This document shows, piece after piece, positions 26,391 through 34,646 of a stretch of DNA of 64,000 bases. Under the pieces are notes generated by a model. It saw nothing but the letters and a program-made list of their open reading frames with translations. It was not told where the DNA came from and did not search any database. Within the stretch, counting starts at the first letter, position 1; each line of letters starts with the position of its first letter. This DNA is from Lysinibacillus odysseyi. GTDB lineage: Bacteria; Bacillota; Bacilli; Bacillales_A; Planococcaceae. The position numbers and the translations under genes were made by a program. Where the stretch lies: contig JABUKB010000001.1 of NCBI GenBank assembly GCA_014595895.1, forward strand, positions 1,240,001-1,304,000, written 5' to 3'.

Positions 26391-27101
26391 TTAGAAAGTC
26401 CCCTTTTTTTGAACAATTTTTATAAAGAGCAACATAAAAATCAAACTGTAGATGAAGATCCAGCCAAACTGCCAGTAAGCCTGTGCAGGGATAGAAGAAA
26501 TGTCATCACCGACACTCATAATTTCCATGGAAAAACGGAGAGGTGGCACAAGCCAACTAATGAACCCTGTCCTTAAAAATTCTACTCTTGCAACAGCTAA
26601 AACTAACGTCACAACAAGAATACTGATAACTCCCCACCATGAATTGATATTGCTTTTTACAGTATCTCGAGTGAAAAATATAGATAATGCAATGGAGAGA
26701 ATAGCTAGACTTAGATGTGCAAGAAAGCCACACGCAATATGAACTAGATGTAGCTCCGAGTTAAAGGCATGAATTACAAGAGGATAAGCTACCGCTAGCA
26801 GACTAAGAATCAAACCAACTATCATACAATTAATAATTAAAGCAAAATAATAATTTCGCTTATTTTTAGTATGTATAAGCGTGATTTGTTTTTGTCCTTC
26901 ATCTTCAGCATGCATAATGGTAATCGTTACCCAACCCATAACAAAAAATAAAAGAAGTGCTGTAAACGAATAGCTGTCCAGTATCGGATTGGGTACGTAG
27001 TGGTAATTGACGATAAGCATCATGAGAAAGAGTGACATAGGAGGAACATACCTATGCGTTCGAATGTAGGTAAAGAAAAAATAGTGAATCAAGGCCCTCA
27101 T
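26391..27101 (-). CDS. ABC-2 type transporter permease
   Basis: A 236-residue protein of about six membrane helices, without other motifs. It overlaps the upstream ATPase gene by four bases (ATGA), so the two form one ABC-2-type exporter. It begins MRALIHYFFFTYIRTH. Substrate is unknown; small bacteriocin-immunity or drug exporters have this layout. Confidence 0.8.
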   Translation of the reverse strand: MRALIHYFFFTYIRTHRYVPPMSLFLMMLIVNYHYVPNPILDSYSFTALLLFFVMGWVTITIMHAEDEGQKQITLIHTKNKRNYYFALIINCMIVGLILSLLAVAYPLVIHAFNSELHLVHIACGFLAHLSLAILSIALSIFFTRDTVKSNINSWWGVISILVVTLVLAVARVEFLRTGFISWLVPPLRFSMEIMSVGDDISSIPAQAYWQFGWIFIYSLIFMLLFIKIVQKKGTF

Positions 27102-27991
27102 GAGTATATATTCTCCTCTCCTTTAAGAACTCTCAAAAATTCTGTTTCCTTGACATGCAAGGGCTCCAGCAATTTAATAGAAGCCCCCCGACCTAAAAGT
27201 TCCTTTACCATTTTATTGGTTTGCTCCTGACTGATGTGCAATTCCACCAATCTTTGACCATCAGCAATTTCTTTGTCAGTAATGATTGCATTTTTTACTA
27301 TATCAGTTGAAACCGTGTTTGATAATTCAAATACAACTCTATTGATCAGCTTATCATGTAACTGCTGACTCCTCATTTGAATTACTTGTCTTTCTTGAAT
27401 GATGAGTGTCTGGTCTACTACTTTTTCGAGCAGCTTTGTCTCATGACATGTTAGAATAATACTCATCTTCTGTTCCTTTAAAGACAATAATAAGCGTTCC
27501 AAATCAGCCTGTGCTTTTTGATCAAGTCCAGAAAGCGGTTCATCCATAATGAGCAAATCTGTTTCCTCTAACATCGCTTGCATGATAGCAGTTTTTTGCT
27601 TCATCCCCTTGGAAAAATGAACAATCCGGATATCTCGCTCATGTTCCATATCGAATATTTCAAGTAAAGTATCAATGCGCTTTTCAACCCATTCTTTTGT
27701 TAATCCTCGGATTCTACCCATATGAGTTAAATACTCTAATAACGTGAACGGAATGAGAACGGGTGTCGTCTCTGGAACATATCCAATACTAATAGGCTGT
27801 TCGTCAGGAAAAAGGATTTGTCCGCTATCTGGCTTCATTAGCCCGCCAATCATTTTCAAGAGAGTGCTTTTTCCCGAACCGTTCTTTCCAACAATTGCTG
27901 TCACTTGATTCAATGAAATGGAAATAGATAGATTTTCTATGATTAGCTTATTTTTAAATCTCTTCGTTACATTTTGCAGTTCTAGAATCAT
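27098..27991 (-). CDS. ABC transporter ATP-binding protein
   Basis: A 297-residue ABC ATPase: Walker A VGKNGSGKST (about 33-42), signature HFSKGMKQK (a degenerate form of LSGGQ with Ser-Lys-Gly), Walker B LLIMDEPLSGLD, and the switch His in ILTCHET. The C-terminal 80 residues beyond the ATPase core resemble those of ABC-2 exporters such as BcrA-type proteins. It is paired with the permease downstream. The gene upstream is separated by 400 bp. Confidence 0.9.
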   Translation of the reverse strand: MILELQNVTKRFKNKLIIENLSISISLNQVTAIVGKNGSGKSTLLKMIGGLMKPDSGQILFPDEQPISIGYVPETTPVLIPFTLLEYLTHMGRIRGLTKEWVEKRIDTLLEIFDMEHERDIRIVHFSKGMKQKTAIMQAMLEETDLLIMDEPLSGLDQKAQADLERLLLSLKEQKMSIILTCHETKLLEKVVDQTLIIQERQVIQMRSQQLHDKLINRVVFELSNTVSTDIVKNAIITDKEIADGQRLVELHISQEQTNKMVKELLGRGASIKLLEPLHVKETEFLRVLKGEENIYS

Positions 27992-28392
27992 TCTCGCTTT
28001 TACAACCCCTTCAGCTTTTCACATAAAATTATAGCTTTAAATTTCATAGCTCCCTATTATTTTAACAATAAGATATGGTAAAATCTCCAAATTTACCTTT
28101 CTAATTTATTGGAGTTTATTCGATTTTAGTTGTTTTCCGACAAGTAAAAAAGCCTCACGTAAAATAGCAGGGCTATAGAATCAAGAATTCACAAAAGTTA
28201 AATAAAATCAAGATTAAATGGTTATTTTTTCATAAAATGGTCTGTTTATGACAATATTATGAATTCTCTTTTTTAGAACATATTTCGACATTCCATGCAT
28301 GCGGAGTAGGATAATATATAAAAGTTGTTGTTTATTTCAAACAAACATCACAAATAAATATAATAAAAGTGAAAGCGGATGGAGAGATTATC
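27992..28392. other. Intergenic region between divergent ABC and Spo0E-like genes
   Basis: About 400 bp of AT-rich sequence with no credible gene on either strand. It must hold the promoters of both flanking genes, but I could not single out convincing hexamers. Confidence 0.4.
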
Positions 28393-28548
28393 ATGAAAAA
28401 TTTCCTATTAAAAAAACTATTAAAAATTAGAATTGAGCTAAAAAGAAAAGCCATGTATAGGAAAGCAAAAAATCTAGGATTGACACATCCACAAGTAGTA
28501 AATTGCAGTCAAGAATTAGATGCATTACTTAATAAGCTGCTTTATTAA
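28393..28548 (+). CDS. Spo0E-like aspartyl-phosphate phosphatase (51 aa)
   Basis: A 51-residue ORF with GGAGAG six bases before ATG. It carries the signature of the Spo0E family: an Ile-Glu-containing first helix (KIRIELKRKAMYRKAKNLGL), then THPQVVNCSQELDALLNKLL, with the SQELD motif that contacts the phosphorylated response regulator. These proteins dephosphorylate Spo0A-P and hold back sporulation. Size and both helices are complete. Confidence 0.85.
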   Translation: MKNFLLKKLLKIRIELKRKAMYRKAKNLGLTHPQVVNCSQELDALLNKLLY

Positions 28549-28654
28549 AAAGAGGAATATTTAGAAACCTCAAACCTTGTAGTTTAGTATTTTACATAAT
28601 AAGTACGATACCTGTATGATTTACCCTGCTCAATACCGAGAGCCATAGAATCTA

Positions 28655-28694
28655 AAAAAGATGTTGCCTGTAAAATACAGACAGCATCTTTTTC
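28655..28694. terminator. Bidirectional terminator between Spo0E-like gene and floT
   Basis: AAAGATGTTG pairs with CAGCATCTTT (one G-U) and an inner CTGT/ACAG, with A and T runs on either side, between convergent genes. Confidence 0.82.
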
Positions 28695-28737
28695 AAGTTA
28701 TATACCTTAGTTTCTTAAAACAAAGGAGGCTTCTTCC

Positions 28738-30192
28738 CTATTTCTTACCTGCATATGTTTCAATCAGTTCTTTTACATCAATACCAGAAGATTCTTTTAG
28801 TGTTTCTTGTAATGAAGACATTAGGTCAGTCGCATAAGCAGTCACTTTGCCTGCTCCTCCATTGGCACCACCGCCTGTGTCAACGACTGTAATTTTGTCA
28901 ATATTAGATAATGGGCTCGCAATTTCTTTTGCGTATTCCGGTAACATTCTAATAATCATATCTAATACAGCAGCCTGACCATACTGCTCAAAGGCTTCAG
29001 CAATTTTTTGTTTCGCTTCGGCCTCTGCTAGACCACGCAGTCGAATAATTTCTGCTTCAGCTATACCTTGGGCTCGTTCAGCGTCGGCTTTTGCCACACC
29101 ATCTAAGCGAATGCGTTCTGCTTGAGCTTGAGCTTGCGTTTCCACACGATATTTCTCGGCATCGGCCTCTGCTAATTGTTTCGATTTCTCTGCGATCGCA
29201 CGCTGTTCAATGGCGTAACGTTCAGCATCTGCTTTTTTCTTCACTTCAGAATCATACTGCTTTTCACGACGTAAAATTTCACGTTCTTCAAGTTCAATTT
29301 GCTTTTGACGCTCAATGATTTGAATTTGCATTTCTTGTTCAGTTACTTCTTGCTTAGCACGAGCTGTTTCTAATTCATACGCTTGGTCGGCACGTGCTTT
29401 CGCGATATCTTGCTCCCGGCGGAATTCCGCTACCTTTAATTGATTATCTTTTTCTGCTTCTGCAATTTCAGTTGCACGTTCAAGTTCTGCTTTTTGAGCT
29501 TCTTGAGCAGCTTGCGCACGTTTAATACGTGTTTCTTTATCTGCTTCGGCAGTTGCAATATCAGCATCACGTTTTACCTGGGCAATTCGTGGTTTCCCAA
29601 GAGAGTCAAGGTAACCGTTTTTATCGCGGACATCTTTAATTGTAAATGACACGATGACAAGCCCCATCTTCGCTAAATCTTGAGAGGCAACACGCTGCAC
29701 TTCTTGTGAGAATTTATCACGGTTTTTATAAATTTCTTCTACCGTCATTGATCCTAAAATTGAACGCAAGTGACCTTCTAATACTTCCCTTGCTTCCCCT
29801 TCACGTTCATGCTTTTCTTTCCCTAAAAATTGTTCAGCGGCAGTCGCAATTTCTGAAATCGAGCCACCGATTTTGATGATGGCCGTACCGTCTGCCATTA
29901 CGGGAACTCCTTGTTCTGTATACACTTCAGGTGTTGTTACTTCTAATTTGCTTGATAGTAAGCTAAGGGGTTGTGCTTGTTGGAACACAGGGAATACGAA
30001 TGTACCTCCGCCACGAATAATTTTTATGCGATTTCCTGATTCGTCCGTATGTACATTTTTATTTCCTAAATAGCTACCTGTAACAATGAGTGCTTCATCT
30101 GGCCCCGCTGTACGATATTTTGTAATATATACAGCGACAAGCGCAATAATTAAAAATACCACCACACCTAACGCAATTAATCCACCTACCAT
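28738..30192 (-). CDS. floT: Flotillin-like membrane scaffold protein
   Basis: A 484-residue flotillin (B. subtilis YuaG/FloT). One N-terminal membrane helix (residues 5-24) is followed by an SPFH/band-7 domain to about 190, then a long heptad-rich coiled coil with Glu-Ala repeats (about 200-400) and a glycine-rich segment (VDTGGGANGGAGK). Flotillins organise ordered membrane domains. It lies 17 bp downstream of an NfeD-family gene in one operon, the yuaF-yuaG arrangement, behind a SigW-type promoter. Confidence 0.95.
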   Translation of the reverse strand: MVGGLIALGVVVFLIIALVAVYITKYRTAGPDEALIVTGSYLGNKNVHTDESGNRIKIIRGGGTFVFPVFQQAQPLSLLSSKLEVTTPEVYTEQGVPVMADGTAIIKIGGSISEIATAAEQFLGKEKHEREGEAREVLEGHLRSILGSMTVEEIYKNRDKFSQEVQRVASQDLAKMGLVIVSFTIKDVRDKNGYLDSLGKPRIAQVKRDADIATAEADKETRIKRAQAAQEAQKAELERATEIAEAEKDNQLKVAEFRREQDIAKARADQAYELETARAKQEVTEQEMQIQIIERQKQIELEEREILRREKQYDSEVKKKADAERYAIEQRAIAEKSKQLAEADAEKYRVETQAQAQAERIRLDGVAKADAERAQGIAEAEIIRLRGLAEAEAKQKIAEAFEQYGQAAVLDMIIRMLPEYAKEIASPLSNIDKITVVDTGGGANGGAGKVTAYATDLMSSLQETLKESSGIDVKELIETYAGKK

Positions 30193-30209
30193 CTCAATTC
30201 CTCCTTAAT

Positions 30210-30740
30210 TTAAAGTATAAATTCTTCCTTTTCATAAATAGCTACAAATGCTGTACCGTTGCGTACTTCAATGATTAATACTCGCGTGTTATACGGTATT
30301 TCAACATTATGATAGCTGGCAGCTCGTTTTGAAATGATGCCATTTGCCGTTTCAATGATCATTTCACCGAAACCATTCATTGGGACAGGGACAATAATCT
30401 TTCCTGTTTGCCCTTCAAGAGATTCATCTGTGTAGGCAAGTGACACTTCTGCGGAGCGTAAAGGAACGAGTAAAAAATAATAAAGTAGAGCAGTAAACAC
30501 ACTAGCGAGTACAATCGCGATGAATAAATTGATGATGCTAGTGAAACCAAAGAATCGTTCAAAACAATAGCCCGCAGCTGCTGTGAATGTGATGAAAGAT
30601 AAAATAACAGCAGGATTAAAAAATGGTATCCCTTCCGCAGAAACATCAGCAATATCTGCAAAGAATAAATACAAAACTGTACAACAGCCAATGACAATTA
30701 AAATGACCAAATAAATCATTTCAAATGAGTACCCGAACAA
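30210..30740 (-). CDS. yuaF: NfeD-family membrane protein (YuaF-like)
   Basis: A 176-residue protein. I use the TTG at 30740 with a GGTGG site. Four or so membrane helices occupy residues 8-110, and residues 118-176 form an OB-fold NfeD domain (ESLEGQTGKIIVPVPMNGFGEMII). Members accompany flotillins; in B. subtilis YuaF is made with FloT under SigW. A near-consensus SigW promoter lies just upstream. Confidence 0.9.
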   Translation of the reverse strand: MFGYSFEMIYLVILIVIGCCTVLYLFFADIADVSAEGIPFFNPAVILSFITFTAAAGYCFERFFGFTSIINLFIAIVLASVFTALLYYFLLVPLRSAEVSLAYTDESLEGQTGKIIVPVPMNGFGEMIIETANGIISKRAASYHNVEIPYNTRVLIIEVRNGTAFVAIYEKEEFIL

Positions 30741-30775
30741 ATCATCACCACCTTATTATTTGTTGTACTATACTT

Positions 30776-30801
30776 TACGATTGTAATTGGAAATAGTTTC
30801 A
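30776..30801 (-). promoter_or_regulatory. SigW-type ECF promoter of the yuaF-floT operon
   Basis: On the minus strand TGAAAC (30796-30801) and CGTA (30776-30779) are separated by exactly 16 bp, matching the known SigW consensus TGAAAC-N16-CGTA. It lies 36 bp before the yuaF start, so envelope stress should induce the operon. Confidence 0.85.
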
Positions 30802-30969
30802 AAAAAGGCGAAATTTTTAATAATTTCATACATTTTTTTGATTTCAATTCAAATGCTTAAAATGTTTATTAAAGGCTATATTCAATCACTCTATTTATAT
30901 TGATAAAATGAAACCGTTCACTCATTCAAAACGTATTAAAAATAAAATACAGAAGGGGGAATAATATTA

Positions 30970-31158
30970 ATGAATACTTCAGAAATGATATGTAAAAGTT
31001 GCGGGGGAAATTCATTTGTCCAAGCAATGGATTTCATAAACCTTCGCCCGGTGGATAAGAAAATAGCTTTAGGTTCTGAGAGGATCTTTACCGTTTGTCT
31101 AGATTGCGGAGAAGTTGTTTCAATAAAAGTGAAGAACCCTAAAAATTTAATCAGATAA
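30970..31158 (+). CDS. Small zinc-ribbon protein (62 aa)
   Basis: A 62-residue ORF with AAGGGGGA before ATG. Two CxxC pairs, ICKSCGG (Cys8, Cys11) and VCLDCGE (Cys43, Cys46), should bind one zinc ion in a ribbon. Nothing else is recognisable. It lies alone between the SigW promoter and CstR. Confidence 0.72.
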   Translation: MNTSEMICKSCGGNSFVQAMDFINLRPVDKKIALGSERIFTVCLDCGEVVSIKVKNPKNLIR

Positions 31159-31186
31159 TTTATTGCTTTAAGAGGAGTAAAATAAA

Positions 31187-31326
31187 GAGAGCCTACATAT
31201 TGTATGTGAAGTAAACCTTTAGAGTATCGGGTGAAATTGTTTTTGTGCCTTTCGCTAGTTTCATTCACCAAGCAATAAATAGAATGGCGGCTATTATAAT
31301 AATCCGGGTTTCTATTTAGGCTCTCC
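31187..31326. mobile_element. Possible degenerate miniature element bounded by 9-bp inverted repeats
   Basis: GAGAGCCTA (31188-31196) and TAGGCTCTC (31316-31324) are perfect 9-bp inverted ends about 120 bp apart, with non-coding sequence between. No target duplication is obvious and only one copy is in the window, so mobile origin is a guess. Confidence 0.25.
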
Positions 31327-31329
31327 TTT

Positions 31330-31345
31330 ATACCTGTAGGGGTAT
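31330..31345. promoter_or_regulatory. CstR/CsoR-type operator without an adjacent target gene
   Basis: ATACCTGTAGGGGTAT matches the ATACCCCTAGGGGTAT-type palindrome bound by CsoR/CstR repressors at 14 of 16 positions. It lies just beyond the 3' end of cstR and right beside the inverted-repeat segment at 31187-31326; no gene starts near it. Confidence 0.5.
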
Positions 31346-31381
31346 TTTATGCTTTAAAAATTAAAAGTCGATTAAAATAAA

Positions 31382-31645
31382 TTAACGACTTTTTACGAAT
31401 AGATTTACAGCTTCTTGTACCGATTCATTTAATGCTTCCTCATCACCGTTAGCATTTTGGATACATTCAATTAGGTTTTGACTAACAATTAAACCAATTG
31501 AACGATCTACTCCTGAACGGACAGCTGAAAGTTGAGTGATTACATCTTTACAGTCTTTTCCTTCATCCATCATTTTTAAGATGCCTCGAAGTTGACCCTC
31601 CATACGTTTCACTCGATTTCTCACTTTGTCATCATATGAATTCAA
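31382..31645 (-). CDS. cstR: CstR persulfide-sensing repressor (CsoR family)
   Basis: An 87-residue DUF156/CsoR-family repressor. The frame is open to 31789, but TTG 31645 sits eight bases after AAGGAGG and yields MNSYDDKVRNRVKRMEGQLRG, the normal family N-terminus. It has Cys32 in EGKDCKDVITQ and Cys61 in NLIECI, while the copper-binding His of CsoR is Asn57. The two-Cys, no-His pattern and overall sequence match staphylococcal CstR, which senses persulfides and controls sulfide detoxification. The usual targets (cstA, cstB, sqr, tauE) are not in the window. Confidence 0.87.
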   Translation of the reverse strand: MNSYDDKVRNRVKRMEGQLRGILKMMDEGKDCKDVITQLSAVRSGVDRSIGLIVSQNLIECIQNANGDEEALNESVQEAVNLFVKSR

Positions 31646-31688
31646 GTAAACCGCCTCCTTCAGAAATTGATTCATTGCTGATATACAC

Positions 31689-31716
31689 ATAATATACCCT
31701 ATAGGTATAATGTCAA
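31689..31716 (-). promoter_or_regulatory. cstR promoter overlapping its operator
   Basis: On the minus strand TTGACA (31711-31716) and TATTAT (31689-31694) are 16 bp apart. The spacer holds the palindrome ATACCCTATAGGTAT (31694-31708), a CstR-type operator, indicating autoregulation. Confidence 0.7.
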
Positions 31717-31792
31717 CCAATTTAATTAAGCTTTTCAATGCTCCTACATTCTTTAGGTAGTTTATTATTCCTGTTATTGCCGAGAGCATACA

Positions 31793-31834
31793 AAAGGACC
31801 ATACATATTAGATGTGTCTAATATGGTGGTCTTT
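31793..31834 (-). terminator. Terminator after LCP gene
   Basis: On the minus strand AAAGACCACCATATTAGA pairs with TCTAATATGTATGGTCCTTT (two internal mismatches), followed by T residues. It separates the LCP gene from cstR. Confidence 0.65.
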
Positions 31835-31963
31835 GTGTAATTATTATTCAACAATTGCGCATTTATGCCAAACAACCTAACAATATTCATCTCTTTAGAA
31901 CAGCAAGGTTTCGGTTATTGCTTTTTTTCTTACTGTAATCGAAGGCTATTTTCATTGGTCAGT

Positions 31964-32965
31964 CTATTTTAATTCCAGTGATTCACGTAATTGCTGGCTT
32001 ACTTCCTCTAAGCCCAACTCTTCAGGAATGAAAAAAGAACCTCCATTTATATACTGATCTTGACCAGGAATTTCAACTGTTTTGATAGCAGATTTATTCA
32101 TTTTAGAATATTGCTTTTGAAGAACATAAATCTCTTCCGCACTTAGATCCGTCTCTATATTTTCGCCAAGTATATCCGTAATTTTATCAACTTTAAATAT
32201 TGTACCTGCTGAAATGAATTGCTTAATGGCAGATTCCATAAATTGTCTTTGTCTTTCGTCTCGTGGATAGGTTGCATTGACATCTCTCATCCTCATACGA
32301 ACAAAAGCAAGGGCCTCTTCTCCATTTAAGTGATCTGGACCAGGGGTGAAGTAAATTTTCTCGTTATTGTTATAAATGTTTTTTTCCCAAAAACCTTCTT
32401 TTATATCGATGTCAACACCACCAATGGCATCGATAATTTCTCGAAAACCATCAAAATCTATAGCAACAAAATTATCTATAGGTATATTAAGCAGGTTTTC
32501 AACTGTTTCTATTTGAAGTTTTTCAGCTCCATAACCGGTGATAGAGCCATAGGTATATGCAGCATTTATTTTATGAGTACCAGAATAATCTCCTGCATTA
32601 TCAATATAGACACGTGTATCCCTTGGAATAGTCACCATTGTTATTTCGTTTGTATTTGGGTTCAACGTCATCACAATTTGTGTATCCGCTCGTCCGTCTT
32701 TCCCGCCAGTTGAGTAACTTTCTACACCCAACAGTAAAATGGAAATCGGATTTTCCCCAATCTTTACTGCTTCTTCTCTCAGTTTTGACTTATCACCCTC
32801 ACGATTCAGGTCAACTTGCGCGTGATCTAAAGCACTTTTCGTTTTATAGAAAACAAATGCACCGTAGGCACTTGTAATAAGCAATAAAAACAAAACCAAG
32901 AGCAGTAATCTTTTTGGCCATTTTCTTTTATTTGCTTTGCTTCTTTCCATCCTTGAATCATTCAA
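31964..32965 (-). CDS. LytR-CpsA-Psr (LCP) family cell-wall ligase
   Basis: A 333-residue membrane-anchored protein. It begins at TTG 32965, with GAGGAG seven bases upstream. One helix spans residues 19-40, and the extracellular LCP domain follows: SILLLGVESYSTGGKDGRADT (split motif around 74-94), TIPRDTRVYI, and the arginines of FVRMRMRD...YPRDERQRQF. LCP enzymes transfer undecaprenyl-linked polymers (teichoic acids, capsule) to peptidoglycan, equivalent to TagT/U/V. Which polymer is not evident. Monocistronic. Confidence 0.93.
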   Translation of the reverse strand: MNDSRMERSKANKRKWPKRLLLLVLFLLLITSAYGAFVFYKTKSALDHAQVDLNREGDKSKLREEAVKIGENPISILLLGVESYSTGGKDGRADTQIVMTLNPNTNEITMVTIPRDTRVYIDNAGDYSGTHKINAAYTYGSITGYGAEKLQIETVENLLNIPIDNFVAIDFDGFREIIDAIGGVDIDIKEGFWEKNIYNNNEKIYFTPGPDHLNGEEALAFVRMRMRDVNATYPRDERQRQFMESAIKQFISAGTIFKVDKITDILGENIETDLSAEEIYVLQKQYSKMNKSAIKTVEIPGQDQYINGGSFFIPEELGLEEVSQQLRESLELK

Positions 32966-33297
32966 TAAATTCTCCTCGCTTTTAACTTGATGCTTTTATA
33001 ACTTTAGATATATTTACAAAATATGTTAACTTATACATAAATTATTAAACATACTAATATTATAGCAAATAAAGTAAAAGTATACATCAGGGTTTAGATT
33101 TTGTTCATCCATATCCCTATCCCTATCCTCCACTTCTATTAACATTTAGTTAATACAATTAGTATGTATTTGTTTTTTTATGAATGAATTGTAGTATTAA
33201 GTGCAACACCTAGTAAACACAATTAAAGAAGCCCATAACAACCTGCCGTTACACTTGATTTCATAATAATCAATACTAATCAAAGGAGATGTTTTAT
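32966..33297. other. Intergenic region upstream of LCP gene
   Basis: About 330 bp of very AT-rich sequence between divergent genes, holding both promoters but no gene I can support. Confidence 0.4.
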
Positions 33298-33624
33298 ATG
33301 GATGAGATTTTAGGTTTTATAGTAGTTATAGGTATTATAGGTTTATTAATGTATGAACTAATTAGACAAATTAAAGTTTTTAAATCTACTAAAAATGGAA
33401 GATTTAGTATTAATAGTTGTATAATGTTTTTCTCATTATTCGGAATACTTATATTTTATTGCCTGAATATATTGGTTGCCTTGGATTTTATTACTAACGA
33501 ATATATAACAAGTAATAGTACTTCAATTGGGACATTTCTAAGTTTTGCTGTATATATCATTGTAAAGTTTCGTAAGAACAATAAAAAACAAAAATTTAGC
33601 ATTAGAGAATCACTTTTAAAATAA
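33298..33624 (+). CDS. Small membrane protein (108 aa)
   Basis: A 108-residue protein of three predicted helices (about 3-20, 40-63 and 75-92) with a basic tail (KFRKNNKKQKFSIRESLLK). The ATG at 33298 is spaced nine bases from AAAGGAG; the upstream ATG at 33289 directly abuts that site. No family is recognised. It is followed by a strong hairpin. Confidence 0.7.
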   Translation: MDEILGFIVVIGIIGLLMYELIRQIKVFKSTKNGRFSINSCIMFFSLFGILIFYCLNILVALDFITNEYITSNSTSIGTFLSFAVYIIVKFRKNNKKQKFSIRESLLK

Positions 33625-33645
33625 ATATTCAAAATTAAAATTAAA

Positions 33646-33693
33646 CAGAGCCTTTCAATAAAATAGCATAATCAAGTGCTTAAAAAGGCTCTG
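33646..33693 (+). terminator. Hairpin after small membrane-protein gene
   Basis: CAGAGCCTTT and AAAGGCTCTG form a perfect 10-bp stem around a 28-nt loop, 22 bp after the stop codon at 33624. Confidence 0.6.
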
Positions 33694-33848
33694 AAATAAT
33701 TATTGTATGTGGCTATGTTAATATTAAAGAACCGCAACATATGCTTTCGTTATTGGAGATACACATTTTTTCCGTTATAAATCTACACCCATTATCGCAC
33801 TGGTTGCTTAGTGAGTTACATGAATGATTAGCCTTCCTTAATAAATAT

Positions 33849-34646
33849 TCAAAACTGCTCTTCAAACCATTCTTTATACTCTGCCTCCGTATATTCATCC
33901 ACTTTTACTACTGTCCATCCATTGTCTTGCTTTTCCAAGAAGATATCCATTAAGATTTCGCCGCCCGACTCCTCGAAATCCTCCTTGAGATAAACAAGAC
34001 TGCCATGTACCTGGATGACAGCTTCCTTTTCATTTAATACTTGCGTCTTTATGTGGTCATAGTTCTCTATATCAACATTTGCATCAATCACTGTTACCCC
34101 ATTGTTTAACGTATCTACTTCTCGCTGTTCCACATTAATACCTAGCTGAAAATCAGTATTTTGCGCAAGTAACGGATACCGGGTCCACAAAATTTCTATA
34201 TCATTGCCAATTACAGCCTGTGTGCGGTAATGGAAATAAGATCGTATTGCCGATATAAATGTGACCCAACCCTCAAGTTCCGATTCTGTCATCTTCTCCG
34301 TTCCATCTGCCTTAAAAATTTCTAATAAATCCGTTGACATGAGCACATGAATTTGATTGTTTCCTTTTTGAAACACCTGAATCGTGTCGATTGGCTCTAA
34401 CCTCTGCCAGCCCTTTCTCTTTAGTGCATATTTATAAGTAAGGGGTATCCCATGTTCAAAGGTAGCTGCATCCCATTCGAAATGCGCTGCTTGCTCATCT
34501 CCTTTTATAACCGTAGCAGCCTTCGGAATGAGGAAGCCGTAAAAATCTTCCTGCGGCTCGTAACGCTGAACGCTCCATTCTAGAAATAGCACAATGCTTA
34601 AACCAATCGCTACTACTCCAACCATCACCCAAATCCATTTTTTCAA
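33849..34646 (-). CDS. Membrane-anchored protein of unknown function, ECF operon 1
   Basis: A 265-residue protein with one N-terminal helix (residues 4-23) and a probably extracytoplasmic remainder with no motif I recognise. Its ATG overlaps the stop of the putative anti-sigma gene by four bases, so it is the third gene of a sigma-factor operon. Rich in charged residues, no cysteines. It could modulate the anti-sigma factor or be an effector; both are inference. Confidence 0.78.
   Translation of the reverse strand: MKKWIWVMVGVVAIGLSIVLFLEWSVQRYEPQEDFYGFLIPKAATVIKGDEQAAHFEWDAATFEHGIPLTYKYALKRKGWQRLEPIDTIQVFQKGNNQIHVLMSTDLLEIFKADGTEKMTESELEGWVTFISAIRSYFHYRTQAVIGNDIEILWTRYPLLAQNTDFQLGINVEQREVDTLNNGVTVIDANVDIENYDHIKTQVLNEKEAVIQVHGSLVYLKEDFEESGGEILMDIFLEKQDNGWTVVKVDEYTEAEYKEWFEEQF

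Noticed and set aside
30936-31271. Leftward 111-codon ORF over the small zinc-ribbon gene
   Set aside because: Antisense to a gene with a ribosome site and two CxxC pairs; part of it falls in the possible degenerate element. No transposase motif could be recognised.
31382-31645. Reading the DUF156 repressor as copper sensor CsoR
   Set aside because: The copper-ligand histidine is Asn57; the two-cysteine pattern and surrounding sequence match CstR.
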